From CALLPQ01 sp038531745 (GTDB taxonomy: Bacteria; Pseudomonadota; Alphaproteobacteria; Caulobacterales; Parvularculaceae): 64,000 nucleotides of DNA. Shown one piece after another: positions 16,949-24,986 of the stretch. A program made the position numbers and the translations under genes. Within the stretch, counting starts at the first letter, position 1. The number at the start of each line of letters is the position of its first letter. A model generated the notes under the pieces. That model had not been told where the DNA came from. It ran no database searches and was given only the letters and a program-made list of their open reading frames with translations. The DNA lies in assembly GCA_038531745.1 (NCBI GenBank), contig JBCBBJ010000016.1:1-64000 (forward strand), written 5' to 3'.

Positions 16949-18205
16949 ATGACTGATGGTATTGACCATTCAAGAGAGCCGATCCACGGGCCTTTGTATC
17001 GGCTGGCCGTTTGGGGGCTGACGCTTGGCATCGTCTTTGTACTTGCGGCGTTTTTTCTCCATGCCTGGCGGGTCAAACCCGTTGATCAAACGCCGATTTA
17101 TCGAGCCGCCACGCAATGTATCCGGGTTGGCCTTCACGATGCCGATAGCGGTTGGACCGTGCGCGGGGCCGAGGACATTGCCATTGATCGCAATGGCGGC
17201 CGCCTCTTTATCTCTGCCTATGATCGGCGTCATGTGGAGGCCCATCTTGCCCGCCGTTCACGCCACCGTTCGGAAGGTCGTTTGCCCGCAGGCGGTTTGT
17301 ATCCCGTGACCCTTGCCGATCTGCGGCAGGCACTGCGCTCATCGGCGAAACCCATCCTGACGGTGCAATCATTGGTGCGTCCGGATGATCTAACGGGTGG
17401 CTTGCATCCCCATGGGATTGATTACGACGTCATGCGCAACGAGATTGCGTTTATCAATCGGCGCTATGAACGCGGGCCCAATGGCTGGGAGCGAGATGTC
17501 GTTCTTGAGCGCGTTGGCGGCAATGGCGCCATCGTCATGGGGGAGGCGCAAACACTGCCCCAAGCGGCCAATGATATTGCAATCGTCCCGAGCGATGTTG
17601 TTGTTTCTGTTGACCATGGCGGCACCGGTGTCGGCGCGGTGTTGGAAGATATCTTTGGTCTACGGCGCAGCGGCATACAGGCGCTATCCACTGCAAAACC
17701 GCTTCTACAGGGCATCGGCTTCGCAAATGGGGTCAATGGTCGTCTGGGTTTTGAAGAGGCACCAAGGGATAGTCAGCTTACCGATCAAATCGTGGTTGCG
17801 GCAACCCGCGATAAGTCGGTCTATCTGATTGATCGTAACGGTCAACGCACGGCGCGCGTGCGCGTGCCCGGCGGTCCGGATAATCTTTCCGTTGCCACTG
17901 ATGGGTCGATCCTCGCGGCGGTGCATCCGTCTTTGCTGCGTATGGGTGCCCATCGCAAATTGGGTCTCGGTCGCGCGCCAAGCCGGGTGGTACGCATTAC
18001 CCCCGGCGAAAACGATGTTGAGCTGTTGTTCGAAGACCCCGCTGGCAAGCATTTTCAGGCGGCCACCATCGCTATCTCCGCCGATGGGCTGTTGATCCTG
18101 GGCTCGGTAACCGACCGGGGGCTGATGGTGTGCGAGGCCGATCAGCCGATCAATTCCATGCGCACAGCGGGCGCGATTGTGGCTTCAGGCACCGCACACA
18201 AGTGA
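16949..18205 (+). CDS. membrane-anchored paraoxonase/arylesterase-like beta-propeller protein
   Basis: The frame is open from 16829, but the ATG at 16949, with an AGGGCG site, begins a sensible 418-residue protein with one N-terminal membrane segment (about 22-45, GIVFVLAAFFLHAW). The rest follows the six-bladed paraoxonase pattern: GAEDIAIDRNGGRLFISAYDRR (first calcium-site blade), HPHGIDYD, ANDIAIVP, VVSVDHGG and the last-blade stretch PDNLSVATDGSILAAVHP. Family members are calcium-dependent lactonases and arylesterases. The anchor would place the catalytic domain in the periplasm. The gene follows the sulfotransferase by 77 bases and overlaps the next gene by four bases (GTGA), so translation is likely coupled to the SDR enzyme. 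The family call is from motif order and is likely, not certain. Confidence 0.72.
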   Translation: MTDGIDHSREPIHGPLYRLAVWGLTLGIVFVLAAFFLHAWRVKPVDQTPIYRAATQCIRVGLHDADSGWTVRGAEDIAIDRNGGRLFISAYDRRHVEAHLARRSRHRSEGRLPAGGLYPVTLADLRQALRSSAKPILTVQSLVRPDDLTGGLHPHGIDYDVMRNEIAFINRRYERGPNGWERDVVLERVGGNGAIVMGEAQTLPQAANDIAIVPSDVVVSVDHGGTGVGAVLEDIFGLRRSGIQALSTAKPLLQGIGFANGVNGRLGFEEAPRDSQLTDQIVVAATRDKSVYLIDRNGQRTARVRVPGGPDNLSVATDGSILAAVHPSLLRMGAHRKLGLGRAPSRVVRITPGENDVELLFEDPAGKHFQAATIAISADGLLILGSVTDRGLMVCEADQPINSMRTAGAIVASGTAHK

Positions 18206-19212
18206 CAGACATAACATTGGTCACAGGCGGCGCAGGCTTTGTGGGCCGGGCGCTGGTCGAGGCACTTCTCAGCGCCGGGGAGCGGGTCCGTGTTCTTGAC
18301 ATTGATCCGCGCAGGTTATCGGGATTGACCATTGATGCCATTACCGGCTCGGTCACTGACCCCGAAATGTGTGCCCGCGCCCTATCGCCAACCGCTGATG
18401 GCGGCGTTCGTTCGGTCTTTCATCTCGCGGGGCATGCGCAATTATGGGCGCCCGACGAAAGCGTATTCGACCAGGTTAACTTTGGCGGTACACAAACCAT
18501 GTTGCAGGCCGCCCGCCGTGCCGGGGTGAAGGAGTTTGTCCACTGTTCCAGCCTCACAACGTTGGTGGGGCGGCAAACGCCAATTGGTCCATCTCATGCT
18601 GACGAGAGTGTCACGCATCCGCACGACGAAATGCTTGGACCCTATCCCCGGTCCAAATGGCGGGCCGATGACGTGGTCCTTGCCGCCGCCCATGACGCAA
18701 TGGCGGTAAAGATTGCTATCCCCACCGAGCCCCTTGGCGCCGGGGATGAGTTGTTAACCCCGCCAAGCCGGATGATGGTTGATTTTATCAATGGCAACAC
18801 CCCGGCTTATATTGATTGTGTACTGAACTTCGTTCCCGTTACGGCCTTGGCAAAGGGATTGATGGCTGTCCGCGATAAAGGCGCGGCGGGTGAGCGCTAC
18901 CTGCTGGCCGGTGAAAATCTCTCCCTTAAATCGTTGTTAGACCAGTTGGAGGTACGCACGGGGCGTCGCATGCCAACAGTGAAGATGCCGTATAGTGTCG
19001 CCCTGATTGCCGGTTTGGTGGAGACAAAATTGGTTTCCTCCCTAACCGGGCAACCGCCAAAGGCACCCCTTACCGGCGTGCGTTTGGCCGGACGTCAGGT
19101 TTCTTTTTCCAATACCAAAGCGCAGCAGGAGTTGGGATGGCAGGCCGGGTCATTCGAAGCGGCCTTGGATGCGTTTCTGGCATGGGCCAAAGCGGCTGGA
19201 CATATTGCCTGA
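18202..19212 (+). CDS. NAD-dependent epimerase/dehydratase or 3beta-HSD-like SDR
   Basis: This 336-residue extended short-chain dehydrogenase starts at a GTG that overlaps the preceding stop (GTGA). The NAD(P) motif TGGAGFVG is at the N-terminus, an acidic residue in DIDPRR at the end of beta-2 suggests NAD preference, and the catalytic pair lies in YPRSK (Tyr-x3-Lys) near residue 150. The sequence style (FHLAGHAQLWAP, FSNTKAQQELGW) is nearest to NAD-dependent epimerases and 3beta-hydroxysteroid-dehydrogenase-like enzymes. Earlier in-frame starts would overlap the paraoxonase-like gene and have no ribosome-binding site. The tight coupling suggests that the SDR and the propeller act on related substrates, perhaps an alcohol/lactone pair, which is inference. 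Confidence 0.85.
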   Translation: MTDITLVTGGAGFVGRALVEALLSAGERVRVLDIDPRRLSGLTIDAITGSVTDPEMCARALSPTADGGVRSVFHLAGHAQLWAPDESVFDQVNFGGTQTMLQAARRAGVKEFVHCSSLTTLVGRQTPIGPSHADESVTHPHDEMLGPYPRSKWRADDVVLAAAHDAMAVKIAIPTEPLGAGDELLTPPSRMMVDFINGNTPAYIDCVLNFVPVTALAKGLMAVRDKGAAGERYLLAGENLSLKSLLDQLEVRTGRRMPTVKMPYSVALIAGLVETKLVSSLTGQPPKAPLTGVRLAGRQVSFSNTKAQQELGWQAGSFEAALDAFLAWAKAAGHIA

Positions 19213-19225
19213 TCTGGATCTCCCC

Positions 19226-20203
19226 TCACACTGTTGGTGTGTGCCCATTCAGGATTGCCGCAAACCAACGGGTATCAATATTTTGGCCGCAATGAATAAT
19301 TCCGACATTACGGCCCTCAAAACGATCCTTATACCGCATAAGTGCGGCGAGCGGCGCGGCACCTGCACCTTCGCTCACCGTATGTGTAGCCTCAAAATAA
19401 AGGCGGATGGCATCGGCGATATCATCATCACTGACTGTGACTATATCTTCCGTACCCGCCTGATAAATTGCTAGCGCTTCTTCAACGGGATCACGCACGG
19501 CGATGCCATCGGCAAAGGTATGAGCGGATGCGGTTGCCACGGGCTTGCCCGCCTCGGCAGAAAGCTTCGCCGTGGCCGCATTCTCAGAGACGACGCCAAT
19601 AACCTGCGCACGGTGGCCAAGCGCATCGCGTGCCAGGATCGTCCCGCAAATACCGGACCCGCATCCGATTGGCACAATCACAACTTCAAGATCGGGTAGG
19701 GCTGACAAAAACTCCCAAGCATAGGTTGAAACCCCGCGCACCAGGGCAGGATGAAAGGAGGGGACAAAAAAGCAAACGGGCATTTGTTTGGACGCGGCTT
19801 CAGCCGCTAATCGGGAGGCGTCAAAATCTTCGCCCGTAATAATCACCTCCGCCCCAAACCCGCGCATGGCCGCATTCTTTGTGGCGGCATTTCCTTCCGG
19901 CACATAAACGGTGACGTCGATACCAGCCGGGCGCGCGGCAAAGGCTAAAGACTGCCCGTGATTGCCCCGGGTCGCGGAAATCAAATGGCGGACATTCGGG
20001 TGGTGCTGTCGCAACCAATCAATCAGTGTCAGACCGCCGCGCACCTTGAAGGCGCCGGTGGGCGTTGCGTTCTCATGCTTGACCCAAACCTTGGTGCCAA
20101 CCGCATCGGCCAATAGCGGCCACTGATAATGCGGCGTTGGCACCATGGCGCGATAGACAATTTGCGCGGCAGCTTCGATTTCCGAAAGGCTTAAGGGGTC
20201 CAT
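19226..20203 (-). CDS. PLP-dependent threonine/serine dehydratase
   Basis: The 325-residue enzyme belongs to the fold-type II PLP family. The Schiff-base lysine lies in TGAFKVRGG (Lys53), the phosphate-binding glycine loop is IGCGSGICG (about 180), and HCGQN near the C-terminus is typical of catabolic threonine dehydratases. It converts threonine, or serine, to 2-oxobutyrate or pyruvate and ammonia in the cytoplasm. It lacks the C-terminal ACT regulatory domain of biosynthetic IlvA, which points to a degradative or promiscuous role. The frame is open to 20272, but MDPLSLSEIE from the ATG at 20203 is where family similarity begins. It is divergent from gpsA with about 100 bases between the starts, and its stop is 13 bases from the opposing SDR stop. 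Confidence 0.88.
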   Translation of the reverse strand: MDPLSLSEIEAAAQIVYRAMVPTPHYQWPLLADAVGTKVWVKHENATPTGAFKVRGGLTLIDWLRQHHPNVRHLISATRGNHGQSLAFAARPAGIDVTVYVPEGNAATKNAAMRGFGAEVIITGEDFDASRLAAEAASKQMPVCFFVPSFHPALVRGVSTYAWEFLSALPDLEVVIVPIGCGSGICGTILARDALGHRAQVIGVVSENAATAKLSAEAGKPVATASAHTFADGIAVRDPVEEALAIYQAGTEDIVTVSDDDIADAIRLYFEATHTVSEGAGAAPLAALMRYKDRFEGRNVGIIHCGQNIDTRWFAAILNGHTPTV

Positions 20204-20304
20204 GCATGATACTCGCTGTGGCTTTTGGTCTGCAGAAATAGCACATACTAATGGTCGGTGCCCACGGGGCATCCGGTCGATAAAAGATGGTGTAAAAATC
20301 GCCT

Positions 20305-21309
20305 ATGGCCCAAACGTCTTCAGATTTTCATATTGGCATTCTAGGCGGTGGTGCCTGGGGCACGGCACTTGGTGCGCTTATTGCGCGCCAGCCTTTACCG
20401 GTGACCCTATGGTCACGCAATGGGGATGTTTGCGATGTTATTCGTCAGTACCGGGAAAATAAGGTTTATTTGCCGGATATTCCTTTGCCGCAAACCTTAT
20501 CGGTAACGACTGCGCTGGCTGATCTAGTTTCTTGTACCCATCTGATTTCGGTGTTGCCGGCGCAGCATTCACGCGGCTGGTTTGCGCAACTAAGCGCTGT
20601 GTTGCTGGGCCCCCGGCCGGTGGCCATCGCCAGCAAAGGAATTGAGCGCACAACGCTGATGCTCATGCATGAGGTCCTCAACGATGTGTGGCCCAACGCC
20701 ATACCGGCACTGATCTCCGGGCCGAGTTTTGCCCATGACGTGGCCCGCGGTTTGCCCACGGCGGTGACTGTTGCCGCCGCCGAGGAGGGTGTCGCGCGAA
20801 CCTGGCAATCCATTACCGGCGCGCGTCATTTCAGACCTTATATGAGCACGGATCTCACCGGGGTTGCCTTGGGCGGCTCGGTCAAAAACGTGCTTGCTAT
20901 TGCGGCGGGCATTGTTGACGGGCTAGGGCTGGGGAAAAGTGCCCATGCGGCATTGATCGCTAGGGGGTATGCGGAGTTTCAGCGTTTGGGCCTGGCCATG
21001 GGTGCTCATGCTGCCACCATGAGCGGTCTTTCAGGCCTCGGTGATCTTATCCTCACCGCCGGGTCTGACCGCTCGCGGAATATGTCGCTGGGTATCCGTC
21101 TCGGTAGAGGTGATCGCCTCGCGACAATATTAGGGGCGCGGAACTCGGTGAGCGAAGGGGTCGCTAGCGCCGACGCTGTGTGCCAGCTTGCGGCCCGTCA
21201 TGGTGTGGAAATGCCCGTCTGCGCGGGCGTGGCCGATATCGTCACCGGCCAGCAAAGCGTTGCCGACGCGATCGACAATTTGATGAGCCGACCGTTCAAG
21301 CCTGAATAA
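20305..21309 (+). CDS. gpsA: NAD(P)H-dependent glycerol-3-phosphate dehydrogenase
   Basis: The 334-residue enzyme reduces dihydroxyacetone phosphate to sn-glycerol 3-phosphate, the backbone for phospholipid synthesis. The nucleotide-binding motif GILGGGAWGTALG is at residues 11-23, and further GpsA landmarks follow: ASKGIE, SGPSFAHDVARGLPTA, the active-site lysine in GGSVKNVLAIAAG and LSGLGDLILT. The length is normal. The ATG at 20305 gives the canonical N-terminus, although there is no strong ribosome-binding site. It is flanked by a divergent dehydratase and a convergent small gene, so it appears to be transcribed alone. Confidence 0.96.
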   Translation: MAQTSSDFHIGILGGGAWGTALGALIARQPLPVTLWSRNGDVCDVIRQYRENKVYLPDIPLPQTLSVTTALADLVSCTHLISVLPAQHSRGWFAQLSAVLLGPRPVAIASKGIERTTLMLMHEVLNDVWPNAIPALISGPSFAHDVARGLPTAVTVAAAEEGVARTWQSITGARHFRPYMSTDLTGVALGGSVKNVLAIAAGIVDGLGLGKSAHAALIARGYAEFQRLGLAMGAHAATMSGLSGLGDLILTAGSDRSRNMSLGIRLGRGDRLATILGARNSVSEGVASADAVCQLAARHGVEMPVCAGVADIVTGQQSVADAIDNLMSRPFKPE

Positions 21310-21345
21310 AGAAAAGCCTGGTGGAGCGCTCTTAGCGTTTTTGGC

Positions 21346-21750
21346 TTAGCGACGGCGCCGCTTATAGGCTTTGCAGGTCGCTTCATAGGGGCGCCCACTG
21401 CGTCGGGCATCCCAACCTGCCGTCCACGCTTGACCGCCAGCCACATCTCCGAGCGCTCGGCATTGTGAAAAGCCAGTGCGGTAATTTGTAGATTGAACAT
21501 CGCTGGAACCGCCCGCGAGCTTGAAGCCTTCATTGTAACAGGCGCAGATCACGTCGCGCTGACCCTGACTATTTACAACGCTTGCCACGGCCACGCTCGT
21601 GCCGCGACCGGCCGATGGGCTAGACGGGGATTGTGCCTGACCAAAACTGGTCGTCATCGCTGCGTACAAAGCAACCGCACACACCGCCAGCGTCATGCCG
21701 CCTAAAAAGACCGCTTCAACGCCGAAACCACGACGATCATCGCGTTCCAT
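21346..21750 (-). CDS. small membrane-anchored cysteine-containing hypothetical protein
   Basis: I do not recognise the family. The ATG at 21750 has a GAGGGG site seven bases ahead and yields 134 residues; a longer frame reaches 21801 without a comparable site. Residues about 10-34 form a single membrane segment or signal anchor (EAVFLGGMTLAVCAVALYAAM) followed by a Ser/Pro-rich linker. The C-terminal 75 residues contain four cysteines (DVICAC, FSQCRAL, EATCKAY) in a pattern suited to disulfide formation outside the cytoplasm, and end in a basic tail (YKRRRR). The gene faces gpsA tail to tail with 36 bases between. Confidence 0.6.
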   Translation of the reverse strand: MERDDRRGFGVEAVFLGGMTLAVCAVALYAAMTTSFGQAQSPSSPSAGRGTSVAVASVVNSQGQRDVICACYNEGFKLAGGSSDVQSTNYRTGFSQCRALGDVAGGQAWTAGWDARRSGRPYEATCKAYKRRRR

Positions 21751-22052
21751 GGAACCCCTCATTTTTTTACTACGTCCACGATAGCCGAAATCACGGCGCA
21801 AACAAAGTTTGTTATCAATTGGTTAACCCTTTAGCGGCGCCTTCGAAGGGCTTTTTTGGCCCTTTTGCATCAGGGTGATGTAGAAAAATCGCACTGGGCA
21901 AGCCTTGCGTTCTGGCGCTGACACCCGCGCTCAGTTCGAGAACACAGGACGGGCATTTCGAACAAGCAGCTTGCGTGAGACATCTTTTGTAGGACAGGCA
22001 CGCTCTTTTCACGTACACCCCAGACAGCTTAGCCAGGAGCGTTTCGCGCCGC
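21751..22052. other. intergenic control region between divergent genes
   Basis: No convincing coding sequence is present; a minus-strand frame here (21815-22168) overlaps the MATE start and looks random. One small hairpin is visible, AAGGGC at 21846-21851 and GCCCTT at 21859-21864 around a T6G loop, followed by only two Ts, so I do not call it a terminator. The region presumably carries promoters for the small membrane protein and the MATE gene. Confidence 0.35.
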
Positions 22053-23447
22053 GTGTCCAACTCCCCAACGCCAATTACCACCCATTCCGCCAGCACAGCC
22101 AGGTTCCTGACCGGCAATCTGATGCGCCATATCATCGTGATGTCGTTGAGCGCCAGTGTCGGCCTCATTGCGCTCTTTGTGGTTGATTTTATTGACCTTT
22201 ATTTCATCTCCCTGTTGGGTGATACGGCGCTGACAGCGGCTGTGGGGTTCGCGGGGACCCTTATGGCTTTTGGTCTCTCGGTATCAATTGGGCTAATGAT
22301 TGCCATGAGTGCCCTTGGCGCCCGGCGCATTGGGGCCGGCGATGAAACCGGCGCGCGCACCATGGCGACCAGCGTTTTGACACTTGGTGGTCTGGTGGGC
22401 GTCGTTTTTGCGGCGATCTTCTGGATTTTTGCGCCGCAATTGCTGGCGCTTTTGGGGGCGAGCGGTGATACGCAGCTTTCGGCTGTTCGCTATCTGCGGA
22501 TCGTCATGCCAACCATGCCGATCATGGCGCTAGCCATGATTTGTTCAGGGCTATTACGCGCCCATGGGGATGCGCGGCGCGCCATGAACGTGACGCTCTT
22601 TTCTGCGGTGGCCAATGGGATACTCGATCCCATTTTGATTTTTGGGTTTGGTCTTGGGCTTGATGGGGCCGCGTGGGCCAGTGTCCTCGCCCGCTTGACC
22701 ATGTGCGCCACAGCGGCGGCGCCAATAGTGCGCCATTATGGCGGCTTTGCGCCTGTCCGGATCGAGCGGATCCTTCAGCATGTGCGGCCAATCTTTGGCA
22801 TCGCGGCACCGGCGATATTGACTAATCTCGCCACGCCCGTGGGCGTTGTTTTTGTCACCCGCGCTATCGCGGGTTTTGGCGATGATGCCGTGGCGGGCTA
22901 TTCGGTACTGGCCCGGCTCATGCCCCTAGCGTTTTGCGTCATCTTTGCGCTTTCCGGCGCTGTGGGCCCTATTGTGGGTCAGAATTTTGGTGCCGGGCAG
23001 TTTGACCGGGTTCGCGAAACCATCGTCAAATCAATCCAGTTCACGGCCATCTATACCGCCGGCATGTGGGCAGCCCTTTTTGCGGGCCAAGGTTTTATTG
23101 CCGATCAGTTTTCGATCAATGGCGTGGGGCGAGAAATTATTTTCTGGTTTGCCGCCGTCGCTGCCCCGCTGCTGGTATTTAACGGCGTCTTGTTCGTCTG
23201 CAATGCGGTTCTCAACAATCTCGATCGCCCGCTCTGGTCAACTTATCTCAATTGGGGCCGCAATACGCTCGGTGTGATCCCGTTTGCCATAGTAGGGGCA
23301 CATCTATATGGCGCGCCGGGGATTGTTGTGGGTCAATATGCAGGCGGCATCGTCTTCGCCGCCATCGGCCTGTGGATTTCGTTGCGGCTCGTTGATCACT
23401 ATGCCCAGCCGATAGCGCGGGACTTTGAAGAAGCGTGCGCGCGTTAA
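22053..23447 (+). CDS. MATE-family multidrug/toxin efflux transporter
   Basis: The 464-residue inner-membrane protein is hydrophobic throughout with about twelve membrane segments in two similar halves, as in MatE transporters of the NorM/DinF type. Typical stretches are FIDLYFISLLGDTALTAA in helix 1-2, the glycine-rich GLGLDGAAWASVLAR between the halves and SGAVGPIVGQNFGAGQ in the second half. Family members export cationic drugs or metabolites in exchange for sodium ions or protons. The start is a GTG at 22053, with AGGAG rather far upstream (14 bases); a later ATG near 22122 would trim the N-terminal tail only. It precedes the desaturase gene by 123 bases on the same strand. Confidence 0.9.
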   Translation: MSNSPTPITTHSASTARFLTGNLMRHIIVMSLSASVGLIALFVVDFIDLYFISLLGDTALTAAVGFAGTLMAFGLSVSIGLMIAMSALGARRIGAGDETGARTMATSVLTLGGLVGVVFAAIFWIFAPQLLALLGASGDTQLSAVRYLRIVMPTMPIMALAMICSGLLRAHGDARRAMNVTLFSAVANGILDPILIFGFGLGLDGAAWASVLARLTMCATAAAPIVRHYGGFAPVRIERILQHVRPIFGIAAPAILTNLATPVGVVFVTRAIAGFGDDAVAGYSVLARLMPLAFCVIFALSGAVGPIVGQNFGAGQFDRVRETIVKSIQFTAIYTAGMWAALFAGQGFIADQFSINGVGREIIFWFAAVAAPLLVFNGVLFVCNAVLNNLDRPLWSTYLNWGRNTLGVIPFAIVGAHLYGAPGIVVGQYAGGIVFAAIGLWISLRLVDHYAQPIARDFEEACAR

Positions 23448-23570
23448 CTCTTTTGCAGTGCTTGTGCTGGACATGGGCCCTAAAACGGCAACAAATGCCC
23501 ATTAACGAAGCCCGTCGGCCAAGATGGATTGGCTGGGCCATGGACGAATATTCTTGGTAAGGAGGATATT

Positions 23571-24623
23571 GTGATCGACGATAAGCGCACCCTGACTGAC
23601 TTGCCACCCCATGATCTCGAAGCGCTGCTCCAGCGCGTACAAAATCATTGTCAGCATTTTAATTGCCCCGATGTGGGCCGCAGCGTGCGCCAATTGTTGC
23701 TTAGCCTGTTTCTTTATGGCCTCGTCACGGCGGCTGGGTTATGGGCGTTTTCGGCGGGGCAATTTTGGTTGCTGCCGCTCCTCCTGCTGCCGGGGGCGGG
23801 CTTGCTGGTAAAGCTCTTTATCATCCAGCATGATTGCGGCCACGGCTCTTACTTTAAGGCCGATTGGGCCAATCGTTGGGTGGGGCGCCTGGTCAGTCTT
23901 TTTACCCTGACGCCCTACGCGTTCTGGCGCGATGCCCATAACAAACATCATGCATCGTCTGGCAATCTCGACCGACGCGGGATTGGCGGGATCGATATGA
24001 TCACGGTGGCAGAATTTGAAAACCTCTCTCCTTTTCGCAAACGCCTTTATCGGATGTACCGCCATCCGCTAGTGCTCCTTACCGTGGGCGCGCCGCTGCA
24101 TACGATCGTCATCCAACGCTGGCCAGTGACCCAGTCCATGCCCTTCCTTGATGCCTACCACACCATCAAAGGCTCCCATCTTTTGCGCAGTGTGATGGCG
24201 CTTAATGCCGGGCTTTGCGTTTTTTACGGCCTACTCATGTATCTTTTTGGTTGGCTGGCGGTGCTGGCGGTCTTTGTCCCGCTGATGATCCTGGCCGCCG
24301 GTGTGGGCGGATGGCTATTTTATGTGCAGCATCAATATGATGGAACCTATTGGGCACGCCACAAAGATTGGGATTACAAGACCGCCGCGCTTCTCGGCTC
24401 ATCACATTATGCCCTGCCGAGCATTTTGCACTGGTTCACAGGCAATATCGGCTATCACCATATCCACCATTTGGTCAGCAAAATCCCAAATTATCGGCTA
24501 GCCGAGTGCTACCGCAATTCAGCCGACCTCCAGCGATTTCCAAAGCTTACCATTCGGGACAGCATCAAGGCGGCGCGGTTACGGCTCTGGGATGAGAAGG
24601 CCCGGCGTATGGTGGCGTTCTGA
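23571..24623 (+). CDS. membrane fatty acid desaturase (delta-12/omega-6-like)
   Basis: The 350-residue membrane di-iron enzyme shows all three histidine boxes: HDCGH (87-91), HNKHH (123-127) and HHIHH (296-300). It also has the QHQYDGTYW stretch (253-261), close to the HQFEDTYW of acyl-lipid omega-6 desaturases, and four or so membrane spans. It would introduce a double bond into a membrane fatty acyl chain using oxygen and reduced ferredoxin or an equivalent electron donor. The frame extends upstream to 23529, but the GTG at 23571 has a near-perfect AAGGAGG site four bases ahead, so this is the start. Regiospecificity cannot be read from the sequence with certainty. Confidence 0.9.
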   Translation: MIDDKRTLTDLPPHDLEALLQRVQNHCQHFNCPDVGRSVRQLLLSLFLYGLVTAAGLWAFSAGQFWLLPLLLLPGAGLLVKLFIIQHDCGHGSYFKADWANRWVGRLVSLFTLTPYAFWRDAHNKHHASSGNLDRRGIGGIDMITVAEFENLSPFRKRLYRMYRHPLVLLTVGAPLHTIVIQRWPVTQSMPFLDAYHTIKGSHLLRSVMALNAGLCVFYGLLMYLFGWLAVLAVFVPLMILAAGVGGWLFYVQHQYDGTYWARHKDWDYKTAALLGSSHYALPSILHWFTGNIGYHHIHHLVSKIPNYRLAECYRNSADLQRFPKLTIRDSIKAARLRLWDEKARRMVAF

Positions 24624-24986
24624 TCGACTGGCCGGTTGGCCTTTTGGTGATCCATTGTCGGCGCGCTGGCAACGCGATGATGTAATTATGTAACGCTCAT
24701 CGCTTGAAAGCCGGGAAATAAGGGCGCTTGGTCACCGGTTAATTGCGTTCTAAATCTTTTGTTTTACGGTCTTTTCAGCAACAGGGTGCGCCTTGGGCTG
24801 ACGGCGCCTTACTTATGCCGACTGAGGAATTCGCTTTCCTGCGGCGCATGCGTCGCAGGCGCTTCGCAGTGACGGAGCGAAGAAATCAACGGCGGGCGCA
24901 CTTTGGGCCAACCAGACGACAAATCAGGGCAAAACGGCCGGGAACAAGGCCCGCGCCATAAACAACAGGGAAAAGGTAGGAAACAA
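24624..24986. promoter_or_regulatory. leader and control region of the TonB-dependent receptor
   Basis: No gene is supported here, although one frame is open into the receptor. A near-perfect 22-base palindrome lies at 24838-24859. The last 20 bases hold the AGGAAA ribosome-binding site of the receptor. I find no recognisable cobalamin, TPP or other riboswitch core. Confidence 0.45.
24838..24859. repeat. 22-base near-perfect palindrome in receptor leader
   Basis: The arms CCTGCGGCG and CGTCGCAGG flank a central CATG. Nine pairs can form, with a single G-T wobble, about 130 bases ahead of the receptor start. There is no T-run after it, so it is not an intrinsic terminator. It could be a dimeric-repressor operator or an RNA hairpin in the leader. 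Confidence 0.5.

Noticed and set aside
21815..22168. 117-residue minus-strand frame between the small membrane protein and MATE
   Set aside because: Overlaps the MATE start, has no recognisable domain and no ribosome-binding site.
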